Below are positions 19,016 through 27,901 of a stretch of 64,000 nucleotides of DNA, piece by piece (the stretch's first letter is position 1; the number at the start of each line of letters is the position of its first letter). A program made the translations under genes and the position numbers. This stretch comes from Pisciglobus halotolerans (GTDB lineage Bacteria > Bacillota > Bacilli > Lactobacillales > Carnobacteriaceae), in contig NZ_FOQE01000001.1 of assembly GCF_900113675.1 (NCBI RefSeq), positions 78,407 through 142,406 of the forward strand, given 5' to 3'. The notes under the pieces were generated by a model. It did no database searches. It was not told where the DNA came from and saw nothing but the letters and a program-made list of their open reading frames with translations.

Positions 19016-19141
19016 TCGATTTTCCTTTCTCTATTTCAGCCAATGAGTATCTTCTACAGTTTACCAAAATTTTATAGATTTTTGTTAAGATTTCTCTATT
19101 TTGACTAGCATTTTTAGGAGCCTCGAACAACAATAGAAAGG

Positions 19142-20527
19142 CTAATGGCTTTTACCCAAATCATTTTGCAATGCTTGATAGAGCTGCTGCGTTTCGGCTT
19201 CATCTTTGTTGGTATAATAATAGTCTTCGTCTTGAGTGGTGATTTTTAAAATCGGTTTTGACGAGCGATCAACATACAACACTGCACGTTTATTCTCGAC
19301 TTTAAAAATACCCGTTAAATAATCATCCGTAGCCATACCATTGATTCGGATGCGAGTATTCGGCAAATCTTCAAGCAATTCAACGGACTCCATTTCAACA
19401 AATGGAATGCTTGATGCCTTTGTCAAAGGAGCGTTCAAGGTAACTTGATCATCCGTTAAGGTGTAATGCAATTGATTTTCCCCAAAATCAAATAAAAATA
19501 GTGGAAAAGTCGTTCCGATCAAAATAACCAGCACGCTGACCAGTGTGATCACACTAATGATTTTCCCAGAACGTTTGCCTAAGTTAATAGACAAATTCAT
19601 TCCCAGACGATCTGGAACCATCAAACGGGAATCATCAGGATTGATATACATGCCGTATTTCCAGTATTGGTCTTCACCGTTGTAACGGTAACTCGTCGTT
19701 TCCTCAAGCAGGACATCTTGTTTTTTTCGCAAACGGAAGGTCAAATAGAACGTGAACAGTGAACCTGCTAACAGCAACAATAAGAAGCCCACCATCAGCA
19801 CCGAACTGAGCCATGCACTTTTGACCAATGTGACAAAAGGAATCAATAAAGTAGGAATAAACAAATAACTCAGCATAACCATCATAAATGACCATGCATG
19901 TTTTGTCAGGTTGTTGTACTGTCGGTTGGTCTCCTGATCATCGGTCAATGCTCTGACAGGAATACGGGTAGTAGCATAATAGCCAGCTGCAAATACTCCC
20001 CACAGCAAGACGAAGGTGCCTAAAAGTGTCCAGCTGATCGTGCTGCTGCCAAATTGGAAAAAGCTGAAAGCCAATACAGCGCCAGCTATCAGCAAGCTCC
20101 CAATCAACCAAGCAACGGGCACCAATTTTTTATTTTTTTCAACTGTTAGTTTTGTGTCTACAAGCACAGGTGCAACTTGTAACAGCCAATCTTGTTCAAT
20201 CAGCAGTTGCCGCATTTTATGAATATAGAAGATCTCACATCCGTACAAAGCTCCGATGGAAACCACCAACAATAAACTGAAACTAGCCATCACAATTGAA
20301 TCATAGGATACAAATAATAGCGGCAGTGTCAGCACTGAAAGCGCACCTGCAATCTTTAACAAATTGTTTTTATAAGCTTTTCTTAATGCAGTCACTTTTG
20401 GCTCATCCAGTTTGTCTTTTGGCAAAGTATTTTCTAAAATAATATTTTTATGCGGGTTTCCAGGAATGCGTAAGATTAACGCCAATAAAAAATAGGTTCC
20501 GATCAAAATCCAGATCACAATGTTCAT
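19142..20527 (-). CDS. Polytopic membrane protein with DUF5808-like segment
   Basis: A 461-residue membrane protein with about ten hydrophobic segments in three groups. Between them is a soluble stretch YWKYGMYINPDDSRLMVPDR, resembling DUF5808 proteins of Firmicutes, and a C-terminal extracytoplasmic or cytoplasmic domain of about 100 residues. It is coupled to a YtrA-type GntR gene by a 4-base overlap, so the regulator very likely controls it. Such pairs are common near cell-envelope stress functions, but the function here is unknown. Confidence 0.75.
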   Translation of the reverse strand: MNIVIWILIGTYFLLALILRIPGNPHKNIILENTLPKDKLDEPKVTALRKAYKNNLLKIAGALSVLTLPLLFVSYDSIVMASFSLLLVVSIGALYGCEIFYIHKMRQLLIEQDWLLQVAPVLVDTKLTVEKNKKLVPVAWLIGSLLIAGAVLAFSFFQFGSSTISWTLLGTFVLLWGVFAAGYYATTRIPVRALTDDQETNRQYNNLTKHAWSFMMVMLSYLFIPTLLIPFVTLVKSAWLSSVLMVGFLLLLLAGSLFTFYLTFRLRKKQDVLLEETTSYRYNGEDQYWKYGMYINPDDSRLMVPDRLGMNLSINLGKRSGKIISVITLVSVLVILIGTTFPLFLFDFGENQLHYTLTDDQVTLNAPLTKASSIPFVEMESVELLEDLPNTRIRINGMATDDYLTGIFKVENKRAVLYVDRSSKPILKITTQDEDYYYTNKDEAETQQLYQALQNDLGKSH

Positions 20528-20910
20528 ACTGATTCATCCTTTCTAAACTCAGTAAATAAATTAACGACATCTTTCACCATTTCTTCTGGTGTTAGACCAT
20601 GAATCGCAGCCTCTGCTGTCAATAAGGCTAGTTGCTGCTGGTACTCACGAGCAAAAGAGTCGGTTTTCTTAGGATAAGGTGCGACTTGCGTTCCTTTCCG
20701 TCGATCAGTCAAAAGATATCCTTCTTTTTTCAATACGGTATAAGCTTTAGAAATAGTCATCATATTGACGCCTAATTCATCTGCTAATTGTCTGACGGAG
20801 GGCAACGACTCTGCCACCTTTAAATCTCCTTGAGCGATCCCCAAAATCATTTGATCACGAATCTGTGTATAAATGGGGGTTGCAGATGTTGTATCGATCT
20901 CCAAAAGCAT
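20524..20910 (-). CDS. GntR-family transcriptional regulator (YtrA type)
   Basis: A 128-residue regulator: a winged helix-turn-helix (PIYTQIRDQMILGIAQGDL, LPSVRQLADELGVNMMTISKAY) plus a short C-terminal helical tail, the layout of the YtrA subfamily that lacks a large ligand domain. It is the first gene of a two-gene operon with the membrane protein at 19142. A palindrome overlaps its promoter -10 box and suggests autorepression. Confidence 0.9.
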   Translation of the reverse strand: MLLEIDTTSATPIYTQIRDQMILGIAQGDLKVAESLPSVRQLADELGVNMMTISKAYTVLKKEGYLLTDRRKGTQVAPYPKKTDSFAREYQQQLALLTAEAAIHGLTPEEMVKDVVNLFTEFRKDESV

Positions 20911-20944
20911 GTTGACCCCTTCTTTCTCTTTTTACAAACTTCTT

Positions 20945-20984
20945 TTGTATTACTTATTATAATACAAGCAATGCAATGTGTAAA
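20945..20984 (-). promoter_or_regulatory. Promoter with overlapping palindromic operator for the GntR gene
   Basis: Minus strand TTTACA (20984-20979), 17 bases, TATAAT (20961-20956). An 8-bp perfect inverted repeat, TTGTATTA and TAATACAA separated by 7 bases (20945-20967), covers the -10 box. This is the expected position for a YtrA-type autorepressor. Confidence 0.8.
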
Positions 20985-21022
20985 CTGAAGATGAGACGAT
21001 CTCTTTGAATAGGAAGCCTAAC

Positions 21023-21069
21023 AAAAAATCAGATGAAACATCCCCATGGGATATTTCATCTGATTTTTT
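21023..21069 (-). terminator. Intrinsic terminator of the purine permease gene
   Basis: AAATCAGATGAAA and TTTCATCTGATTT pair over 13 bases with a loop around CATCCCCATGGGATA, flanked by A and T runs, so it can work in either direction. It lies 53 bases after the permease stop codon. Confidence 0.85.
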
Positions 21070-21121
21070 TTATTTTTTACTTACGGTACATTCAATCGAA
21101 CTTTTTTAGTTCGTTTATCAA

Positions 21122-22516
21122 CTAGACTTCTGCTTTTTCTTTTAAAAGAAGATTTAAAACGAGTGCTACGATTGTTCCAGCTGAAATACCAGATGAAAAC
21201 AAACCATTTAAAATGCCCGGCAATCCAGCTACGACTTCAGGGCGGAACGTCACGCCTAAGCCAATACTGATAGAAGCAGAAACAATCAATAAGTTACGAT
21301 TATTGAATTTGACGCGAGACAAAGATTTGATTCCTGCTCCGGCAACCGTTCCAAACATCAAGATGCCTGCACCTCCAAGAACTGGCAGCGGCATAATGGA
21401 AATGATCGTTGCCAACTTAGGAAAGAAGCTCATTCCGGCAAGGATCACTCCAGCAGCAATGGCTACGACACGAGAAGCATTTCTTGTCAATGGAATCAAA
21501 CCAGCATTTTGACTAAAGGTTGCTACTGGTCCTGAACCCAATGCAGGTCCGATAAAAGAACCGAAACCGTCTGCACGCACACCATTCGCAATGTCTTCGT
21601 CTGATAATGGATGCTGTGTCACTTCTCCGATCGTTTGCATCACACCGACCGTTTCAATCACGGTAACCAAGTAACCCGCCACAAACGGAATCGCAAAACG
21701 GAGATCAAAATTTACGCCGAATTTAAAGAGACGTGGAAAAGCAAACCAATCAGCTGCTGCGATTTGGCTGAAATCAACCATTCCTAGTGGTATACAGACC
21801 AAGTAACCAACTACGATACCGATCAAAACGGCTGCTGGTCCAATGCGCTGGCTGCCATAATGATTCAGTGCAATAATAATCACAAAAACAAGCGTTGCAA
21901 TAGCTAGATTGATAGGAGAACCAAAGTCAGCCGCTCCTGCTCCGCCTCCTACCCAATCAAAAGCAACTGGCATCAACGTCATGCCCATCAGCGCAATGAC
22001 TGTTCCAGTAACAACGGGTGGAAAGAACTTCATCAGTGGTTTTACAAAGTAACTTAATCCGATTTCTAGCAATGCGCCTAACATCGTACCGCCAAAATAG
22101 CCGGCGATCCCGCCGCCCATTGTATTGATCACAGCATTTGCAGGAGCTACGAAACCAAAATCTGTTCCCATGATGGTCGGTACCCCAGCACCGATCCGAA
22201 AACCTTTAGGTCCAATACCTTTCGACTGGATGATTGAAACGATTCCTGAAACAAACAAAGCAGTACTGATCATATAAGCTGTATCTGCCACACCGAATCC
22301 TGCCATTCCCGCGATGATCAATGGAACAGCTACTAGACCGCCAAACGCCGTCAGTACATTTTGAAAACCAAGAATAGTAGTGGTGAAAAGATCAGGCTTA
22401 TCATCTATATGATAGGTTAGTTCCAGCCCATCTTGTTCTCTTTCTCTTCTTTCCGTTACTTGCTGCAGCTTTTTTCTATCGATTGCCGAAAGCGATTGGC
22501 TCAGCTTCTCTTCCAC
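21122..22516 (-). CDS. NCS2-family purine permease (xanthine/urate-type)
   Basis: A 464-residue inner-membrane transporter of the NCS2 (nucleobase:cation symporter-2) family with about 14 helices. Key family stretches are GAGVPTIMGTDFGFV, the conserved VIETVGVMQTIGEVTQ with the substrate-site Glu, and GPVATFSQNAGLIPLT. These resemble PbuX/PucK-like xanthine or urate carriers more than uracil carriers. The GTG start at 22516 is chosen because AGGAGG lies 6 bases upstream; an ATG at 22564 has no such site. A 25-residue hydrophilic N-terminal tail is present. Substrate is inferred. Confidence 0.85.
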   Translation of the reverse strand: MEEKLSQSLSAIDRKKLQQVTERREREQDGLELTYHIDDKPDLFTTTILGFQNVLTAFGGLVAVPLIIAGMAGFGVADTAYMISTALFVSGIVSIIQSKGIGPKGFRIGAGVPTIMGTDFGFVAPANAVINTMGGGIAGYFGGTMLGALLEIGLSYFVKPLMKFFPPVVTGTVIALMGMTLMPVAFDWVGGGAGAADFGSPINLAIATLVFVIIIALNHYGSQRIGPAAVLIGIVVGYLVCIPLGMVDFSQIAAADWFAFPRLFKFGVNFDLRFAIPFVAGYLVTVIETVGVMQTIGEVTQHPLSDEDIANGVRADGFGSFIGPALGSGPVATFSQNAGLIPLTRNASRVVAIAAGVILAGMSFFPKLATIISIMPLPVLGGAGILMFGTVAGAGIKSLSRVKFNNRNLLIVSASISIGLGVTFRPEVVAGLPGILNGLFSSGISAGTIVALVLNLLLKEKAEV

Positions 22517-22528
22517 AATAATCCTCCT

Positions 22529-22660
22529 AAACACGAACAATAATTTTAACCAATTAATTATCATTCGTTTAATTTGATAGATTTATTATACTGACACCCT
22601 TATAGATTGTAAAGCTAATAACGATATTTATATTAATTCTTTTTGTTATTGTTCGTGTTT
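22529..22660 (-). promoter_or_regulatory. Purine permease promoter flanked by inverted PurBox-like sites
   Basis: Promoter on the minus strand: TTTACA (22613-22608), 17 bases, TATAAT (22590-22585). AAACACGAACAATAA at 22529-22543 is repeated exactly, inverted, at 22646-22660. The CGAACAAT core resembles the PurR PurBox (CCGAACWWT). One copy lies upstream of -35 and one just before the ribosome binding site. No purine riboswitch was seen in the roughly 60-base leader. Confidence 0.65.
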
Positions 22661-22840
22661 GTGTCAAAAAGCTGTTTTGCTTCGTTCATTTTAAGATGTG
22701 CGACTTTTTTATCCCTTGTTGTTCATCTTTCAGCAAAACCTTCTTCTCTATTGAGCTTTGTAAAGTGTTTTTTGGTATCTGCTAGTACGAAAAAAAGGTA
22801 TACTAAAGATGAAATAAAATTCTATCCGACATGAGGAGGA

Positions 22841-24640
22841 ATGATGATGAAAATCATTCAGTCGATTCAACAAAAATTCCAGAGTTTGATCCTTGCCGGA
22901 AGTCGTTACCCGCTGACTTTACTTTTTCTCGTTGTATTGACCGTTTATTCAGCGATGCTCATTGAAACCAGCAATTTCGACAATGAAAAAACATATATGA
23001 CTTTACTGGTGGGGACCATGTTGAGTGTGGTTGCCCAGCAAATATATGAACGCTTCTTTTCAAACTTAACAGAACGTCTGCTGCTAATGGGCGGCGCACT
23101 TCTATTGACTATGCTTTTTTATTTCCTGCTGCCAAATGAAACGTTTAGTTTAGAACTGTCGATCAAAGTTGGCGTGATCTTGTTTGCCCTCTTCATCGCC
23201 TACATCTGGATCCCTACGATCAAAAATCCAGTTCCTTTCCATGCCAGCTTTTTATCAGCCTTTCGTGCTTTCTTTATCACACTTTTATTTACACTCGTAT
23301 TGACTGCGGGCAGTTATTTCATTTTAGGCGCCATGAATGTTCTCTTATTCGATGTTGACGGGAAGGTTTATACACATGTTTTTAATGTCGTGGCTTCTTT
23401 ATTCGCGCCTCTTTTCTTCTTATCTTTTACGCCTCCTTTCTTAGGAAAGAAAGACGCTGATTTATCAGAAAAACAAAAAGCGGCACGAAAACAAAGAATA
23501 GATGAAGCAACCACTGTTTCAAATATGCTTAATATTCTGCTTTCTTATGTCGTCATTCCTTTATCTGCTGTGTTTACCATTATTCTTTTTGTTTATCTAT
23601 TGCTTAATATTCGGGGCAGTTTTTGGACGGATAATTTACTTGAACCGATGCTGGTCTCCTATGCAATCGAAACGATCCTTGTTTATCTGTTGGCTTGCAA
23701 CTTGCAAACTCCTGCAGCGAACTGGTACCGCAAAAATATTCCTACGATTCTGATTCCCATTGTGTTGCTGCAAACCATTGCATCCATTTTAAAAATCAAT
23801 GAACTGGGCGTAACACATGGTCGCTATTATGTCATCTTGTTTGGTTTCTTTGCTGTCGTTGCTGGTTTGATTTTCAGTTTCCTACCGCCGCAGAAAAACG
23901 GTTGGGTTGCTGCGTTACTATTGATTTGTTCGGCTATTTCTATCATGCCGCCAATCGATGCCTTTACGGTCAGTCGGAACAATCAGCTTCATCGCCTAGA
24001 GAGCACTTTAAAAGACAATCAAATGCTTGTAGACGGGAAAATTCAACCTAACAGCTCGATTTCTACTCAAGATAAAGAAACCATCATCAAATCTGTCGAT
24101 TATCTTCAGCAGATGGACGAGTTATCTACGGTCGCTTGGCTGCCTGATACATTGCTGACAAAAGATAAATTTAAAGACACTTTTGGTTTTTCTTATTCAG
24201 GTGAACACACTGGAACGGCTGCTTCTCAGCAAGTTTATTTGAATAACAGCGAATTTTTAGCCATTCCAGTCAATGGTTTTGATTATGTGACTTCCGTTTA
24301 CCTTTCTCAAGACAACGGCAGTAAACAGCAGTCAGAAGAGCTGCATTTTTCTTCTGATGAAACAACATATATTTTAGAGATGACACCTGCAACATCTTAT
24401 TATTCTTTCGCTCTTTATAAAGAAACAAAAGAGAATAACCAGCCGCTGCTTGAAGTTGATCCAACAGAAGCTTTCGACTCCCTTTTAGCTAGCTTTAGTG
24501 AAACATCGATGACGTTAGATGAAGCGACGACCAAAGTTTACGAAAATGAGCAAGCACGCCTTCAAATTATCGTCCATTCCATTAATCTTTCTACAGATCG
24601 TGTTTATTTAGACTTGTATCTTCTGATCGATATCAAATAG
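22841..24640 (+). CDS. DUF4153-family polytopic membrane protein
   Basis: A 599-residue protein with about ten transmembrane helices in the first 380 residues. They are followed by a soluble C-terminal domain of about 200 residues with LSTDRVYLDLYLLIDIK at its end. The helix pattern and the YPLTLLFLVVLTVYSAML start match DUF4153 proteins, whose function is not known. GAGGAGGA precedes three in-frame ATG codons (22841, 22844, 22847); the third has the best spacing, so the true start may be six bases later. It is monocistronic. Confidence 0.75.
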   Translation: MMMKIIQSIQQKFQSLILAGSRYPLTLLFLVVLTVYSAMLIETSNFDNEKTYMTLLVGTMLSVVAQQIYERFFSNLTERLLLMGGALLLTMLFYFLLPNETFSLELSIKVGVILFALFIAYIWIPTIKNPVPFHASFLSAFRAFFITLLFTLVLTAGSYFILGAMNVLLFDVDGKVYTHVFNVVASLFAPLFFLSFTPPFLGKKDADLSEKQKAARKQRIDEATTVSNMLNILLSYVVIPLSAVFTIILFVYLLLNIRGSFWTDNLLEPMLVSYAIETILVYLLACNLQTPAANWYRKNIPTILIPIVLLQTIASILKINELGVTHGRYYVILFGFFAVVAGLIFSFLPPQKNGWVAALLLICSAISIMPPIDAFTVSRNNQLHRLESTLKDNQMLVDGKIQPNSSISTQDKETIIKSVDYLQQMDELSTVAWLPDTLLTKDKFKDTFGFSYSGEHTGTAASQQVYLNNSEFLAIPVNGFDYVTSVYLSQDNGSKQQSEELHFSSDETTYILEMTPATSYYSFALYKETKENNQPLLEVDPTEAFDSLLASFSETSMTLDEATTKVYENEQARLQIIVHSINLSTDRVYLDLYLLIDIK

Positions 24641-24668
24641 AACATATGAAACAGTCTATTGTGATAGA

Positions 24669-24702
24669 TAAAAAAAGACCGAGATTTTTTCTCGGTCTTT
24701 TT
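24669..24702. terminator. Bidirectional terminator between convergent genes
   Basis: AAAAAGACCGAGA and TCTCGGTCTTTTT form a 13-bp stem with A and T runs on both sides. It serves both the DUF4153 gene on the plus strand and the DUF421 gene on the minus strand. Confidence 0.9.
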
Positions 24703-24708
24703 GGTCTA

Positions 24709-25380
24709 TCAGTTTTTGCCTTCTATCACAAAGTCGCTGGTTTCATCCGTGGTAGAAACAATGTAGAACCCTTCCTCTTGGGACCATTCTGCATATACGA
24801 TCGATTCTAAAGAGAAAAAACCTTCTTCCTTCAGACGATCTCTTAACCAATCTTCTCCTAAACCGTTGCTCTGAAGCGTCTTCTTCTTTATTTTTCCTGC
24901 TTCAACCAAAAGAATCGTTATAGTCATGTTTTCATCTGATTGTTTAGCAACACTATAATTTCCGTTTGCTTCTAACACAAGATGCTGAGCATTTTTTAAC
25001 GAAAAGCAGCTTTTTTCTCTTAACATGGCGCGCATTTGTTCCATTTCAATGTGATTTTCGTTGATTTCTTCTATATTGAGCTTTCCATCTTTGATCAAAA
25101 CAGAAGGCGTTCCTTTTAACCATCTGCTGGCTTTTCGGCTTTTTTGGACAACTCGTTCGATCAAGTAGATCATGGCTGCCCAAAGAATAGCTGCAATGGC
25201 GATATGTCCAATATTTGCTTCGTCTCGATACATTGCAGAGCCAAGGATACTGCCAAGAACCAAGGTATAGAGTAAATCAAAAGGGGTCACTTTGGATAAA
25301 GCTTTTTTTCCAACCAGCCGAGCCACAAGGAGCAGCACAACCAGTCCTAATATCAACTTTATGATCATGCTGACAAGCAC
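24709..25380 (-). CDS. YetF/DUF421-family membrane protein
   Basis: A 223-residue protein with three N-terminal transmembrane helices (to about residue 80) and a C-terminal DUF421 domain (WLKGTPSVLIKDGKL, then MRAMLREKSCFSLKN), as in Bacillus YetF/YkjA/YdfS. These are integral membrane proteins, some linked to spore or stress physiology; the molecular role is unclear. The start is GTG, with GAGGAGG at 7-base spacing. It lies 48 bases after the RclA-like gene and may be cotranscribed with it. Confidence 0.85.
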   Translation of the reverse strand: MLVSMIIKLILGLVVLLLVARLVGKKALSKVTPFDLLYTLVLGSILGSAMYRDEANIGHIAIAAILWAAMIYLIERVVQKSRKASRWLKGTPSVLIKDGKLNIEEINENHIEMEQMRAMLREKSCFSLKNAQHLVLEANGNYSVAKQSDENMTITILLVEAGKIKKKTLQSNGLGEDWLRDRLKEEGFFSLESIVYAEWSQEEGFYIVSTTDETSDFVIEGKN

Positions 25381-25428
25381 TTGCAGCCCTCCTCTAACGT
25401 TCCTTCATTTTTTTAACAAGAGCGTCAT

Positions 25429-26751
25429 TTAGCTAAGATCAAAAAGAGTATTGAAAATCTCTGACATGACTGGATGAGTGATCACTTGGTCGCGTAAATA
25501 CGTATAAGGAATATGATTGTCCATAGCCATTTTCATCATATTGACGAGCTCATGGGCTTGATCACCAAATAAAGATACACCTAAAATCTCCTCATTTTCC
25601 TTATTTACTACAGCCTTATATAATCCGCGTTCATCGTTGATCACATTTGATCGAACGGTGGATTTGACCGGAACGATATTTGTCAGAAAAGTGTAGCCCT
25701 TTTCGTTGGCTTCCTTTTCTGTAAGTCCAACATGTGCTACCGGCGGGTCTATAAAAATCGCATATGGCACGTGTTTGCGTTCCGATAGTTTTCGCGTACC
25801 GTTTCCGAGCAAATGATCGAGTACAAGTGCGGCATCATCGGTTGTAATATAGGTAAATTTCAGTTTCCCTCTGACATCCCCCACTGCATATACTTTTTCA
25901 GCCGTTGTTTCTAGTTGTTCATTTACTTTGATTCCGCCTTTTTCATCCACTTCGATATCTGTTGCTTCCAAGTTCAACTCTGCTGTTTGCGGTTTATGTC
26001 CAGCAGCTACTAAGAGCGCCTCAAAAGAATAGACTTGTCCATCGCTGGTTTTCACTTCTACTCCTTCCTTACTATTGCTGACTTGTTCGCTTTCAGCATT
26101 CAACTGAATACGAATGCCTTTATCTTCTAGCACTTTTTGAACCGCCTCAGCAATTTCCGGCTCTTCATGTTCCATAAATGAATCGCTGCGTTCTAAAAGC
26201 GTGACTTTGGCACCAAGCGTTGCATAAATAGAAGCAAACTCCAATCCGATGTTTCCTCCGCCAATAATGCCGAGTGTTGCAGGCAGATGGTCCAGTTCTT
26301 GCAAAGTTGTGCTGTTATAAACATGATCAGCTTCTTTTAAGCCATCGATTGGCGGCATATTCGGCACAGAACCCGTATCAATAAAAATATACGTTCCTTC
26401 TAGTTCATATGTTCCGTCTTTCGTTGCCACTTCCACTACATGATTGGATTTAAAAGAACCGATTCCTGTATAAACATCCACATATTCGTTATTTTGCATA
26501 CCGTTGTAATTGTTTTCTCGGTTATGTGCTACTACTTGGTCGCGCCGTTCTTTCACTTTTTCATAAGGATGCCCTTCTTTGGCATCATGATCCATCAACT
26601 TAGTTGGAATACATCCAATATTGACACACGAACCGCCGTACATCTGATCGTTTTTCTCGATCATTGCGACTTTCCATTTCTTTTTGGCTAAGTCTCTTGC
26701 TATCTTATGCGCCCCTTGTCCAAACCCGATCGTGATTGCATCGTATTTCAT
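25429..26751 (-). CDS. RclA-like FAD-dependent disulfide oxidoreductase
   Basis: A 440-residue flavoprotein of the pyridine nucleotide-disulfide oxidoreductase family. It has the FAD motif AITIGFGQGAHKIARD (a somewhat altered GxGxxG), the redox CVNIGC pair near 41-46, the NAD(P) motif GIIGGGNIGLEFASIYATLG, and a C-terminal dimerisation domain. The closest known group appears to be RclA/YkgC and the hypothiocyanite reductases, which defend against reactive chlorine or thiocyanate oxidants. Distinction from MerA-like reductases is by lack of an HMA domain and of C-terminal Cys residues. Confidence 0.82.
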   Translation of the reverse strand: MKYDAITIGFGQGAHKIARDLAKKKWKVAMIEKNDQMYGGSCVNIGCIPTKLMDHDAKEGHPYEKVKERRDQVVAHNRENNYNGMQNNEYVDVYTGIGSFKSNHVVEVATKDGTYELEGTYIFIDTGSVPNMPPIDGLKEADHVYNSTTLQELDHLPATLGIIGGGNIGLEFASIYATLGAKVTLLERSDSFMEHEEPEIAEAVQKVLEDKGIRIQLNAESEQVSNSKEGVEVKTSDGQVYSFEALLVAAGHKPQTAELNLEATDIEVDEKGGIKVNEQLETTAEKVYAVGDVRGKLKFTYITTDDAALVLDHLLGNGTRKLSERKHVPYAIFIDPPVAHVGLTEKEANEKGYTFLTNIVPVKSTVRSNVINDERGLYKAVVNKENEEILGVSLFGDQAHELVNMMKMAMDNHIPYTYLRDQVITHPVMSEIFNTLFDLS

Positions 26752-26935
26752 GGTTTTTCCTCCATTCCTTTCTAAACATTTATTGAAGCCTCTTGCTTTA
26801 GTTTAACACCCTTAGAAAGAAAGGAGTAACGATTGCTTTCGGGCATGTCGTAAGGGTTCTCTTCATGCAACAAAACAGAAGAAGCGAAAAACATTGCTTG
26901 GTTGGATAGGCGATGGGGATTCATTTGAACGTTGC

Positions 26936-26965
26936 AAAAAAAGCCAAGACGATTTGTCTCAGCTT
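26936..26965 (-). terminator. Intrinsic terminator of the Crp/Fnr regulator gene
   Basis: On the minus strand AAGCTGAGAC and GTCTTGGCTT pair with one mismatch around a 5-base loop and are followed by seven T. It lies 24 bases after the regulator's stop codon. Bases 26752-26935 hold no recognised gene. Confidence 0.78.
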
Positions 26966-26988
26966 CTGAAAAATGCCGTTATTTGTTT

Positions 26989-27711
26989 TTAAACGAGCAG
27001 CAGGCCGTCTAAGTCTAGTACCTCTATCTTTTTCTTCGGTTTTTGACGAATCAATCCTTTGTCTTCGAGATCTCCTAGTTTGCGGCTGATCGTTTCAGGG
27101 GTCGTTCCCAAATAAGACGCCAAATCTTTTTTAGACATCGGTAAGGTGAAGGAACGCCCGCTCGCTTCAGCGTCTAGACATTCGGCTAAGAAAGAAGCGA
27201 TTCGAGTTTCAACGGATTCTGTTGAGAAGCGTGTCGCTTGCTTTTCTGTTTCATCAATACGGCTAGATAATTCTTGTAGGATCTTCAATGAAATAGTTGG
27301 GTATTTGACTAAAAAAGATTGCAAATCTTCACGACGGATCCGGCAAACTTTTGTCGCGACCATAGCTTCCGCATAGGATTCATGGGTCGTTTCATTGAAC
27401 AACGCCATTTCACCGGTGAAGTCGCCGGGGTTTAAAATGCGGACCAGCTGTTCTTTCCCAGATTCTGCTAATCGGTAGATACGGATCTTTCCTTGATTGA
27501 CGATATACAAAGCATTAGACTCTTCTCCAGCATGATAGATCATTTCGCCTTTTTTAAAAGAAGTGGATTGCGTCGTTACCATGATCTCATCCAACTGCTC
27601 ATCACTGAGATGGTTAAAGATCGGTACGAGTGAAACACAAGCTTTATGCGTATGAGCCCTTGCATGATCCTGTCGTTCACAGTGATGTGAATGTTTTTCT
27701 TCTATTGTCAT
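26989..27711 (-). CDS. Crp/Fnr-family regulator with His/Cys-rich N-terminus
   Basis: A 240-residue regulator: a short N-terminal extension with six His and Cys 11 and Cys 25 within residues 7-25, a cyclic-nucleotide-binding-type domain (GEMIYHAGEESNALYIVNQG, LVRILNPGDFTGEMALF), a dimer helix, and a winged helix (KKDLASYLGTTPETISRKLGDLEDKGLI). The recognition helix carries the E-x2-S-R pattern of FNR-type proteins that read TTGA-N6-TCAA. It resembles the FLP proteins of lactic acid bacteria. It probably senses metal or redox state and controls the ATPase and HMA genes next to it; this is inferred. Confidence 0.87.
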   Translation of the reverse strand: MTIEEKHSHHCERQDHARAHTHKACVSLVPIFNHLSDEQLDEIMVTTQSTSFKKGEMIYHAGEESNALYIVNQGKIRIYRLAESGKEQLVRILNPGDFTGEMALFNETTHESYAEAMVATKVCRIRREDLQSFLVKYPTISLKILQELSSRIDETEKQATRFSTESVETRIASFLAECLDAEASGRSFTLPMSKKDLASYLGTTPETISRKLGDLEDKGLIRQKPKKKIEVLDLDGLLLV

Positions 27712-27859
27712 TTTTTCTGCCTCTCTTTATTAGATGATAGAAATGCTCGGTTCGTCTTTTTCGCTTTTAGGCTATCACGTCTCCATGTAGCTTGCAACAG
27801 TCAAGCTGTTTTATTCAAGCATTTAAACGACCAATGAAGTGGAAAAAGCTTCATTCAAA

Positions 27860-27884
27860 GGAGAGAAAGTACCTCTTTCTCTCC
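27860..27884 (-). terminator. Hairpin after the P-type ATPase gene
   Basis: GGAGAGAAAG and CTTTCTCTCC form a 10-bp stem with a 5-base loop. The T run after it on the minus strand is short and displaced, so termination may be partial. Confidence 0.5.
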
Positions 27885-27901
27885 CGTTAAGGTTGATTTG
27901 A

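Noticed and set aside
22841..22849. Choice among three ATG codons for the DUF4153 gene
   Set aside because: Spacing slightly favours the third ATG, but the difference is two residues and cannot be settled by eye.
27789..27807. AGCTTG-N7-CAAGCT upstream of the Crp/Fnr regulator gene, as an autoregulatory site
   Set aside because: The half-site spacing is off by one and the outer bases do not match TTGA-N6-TCAA as the other two sites do.
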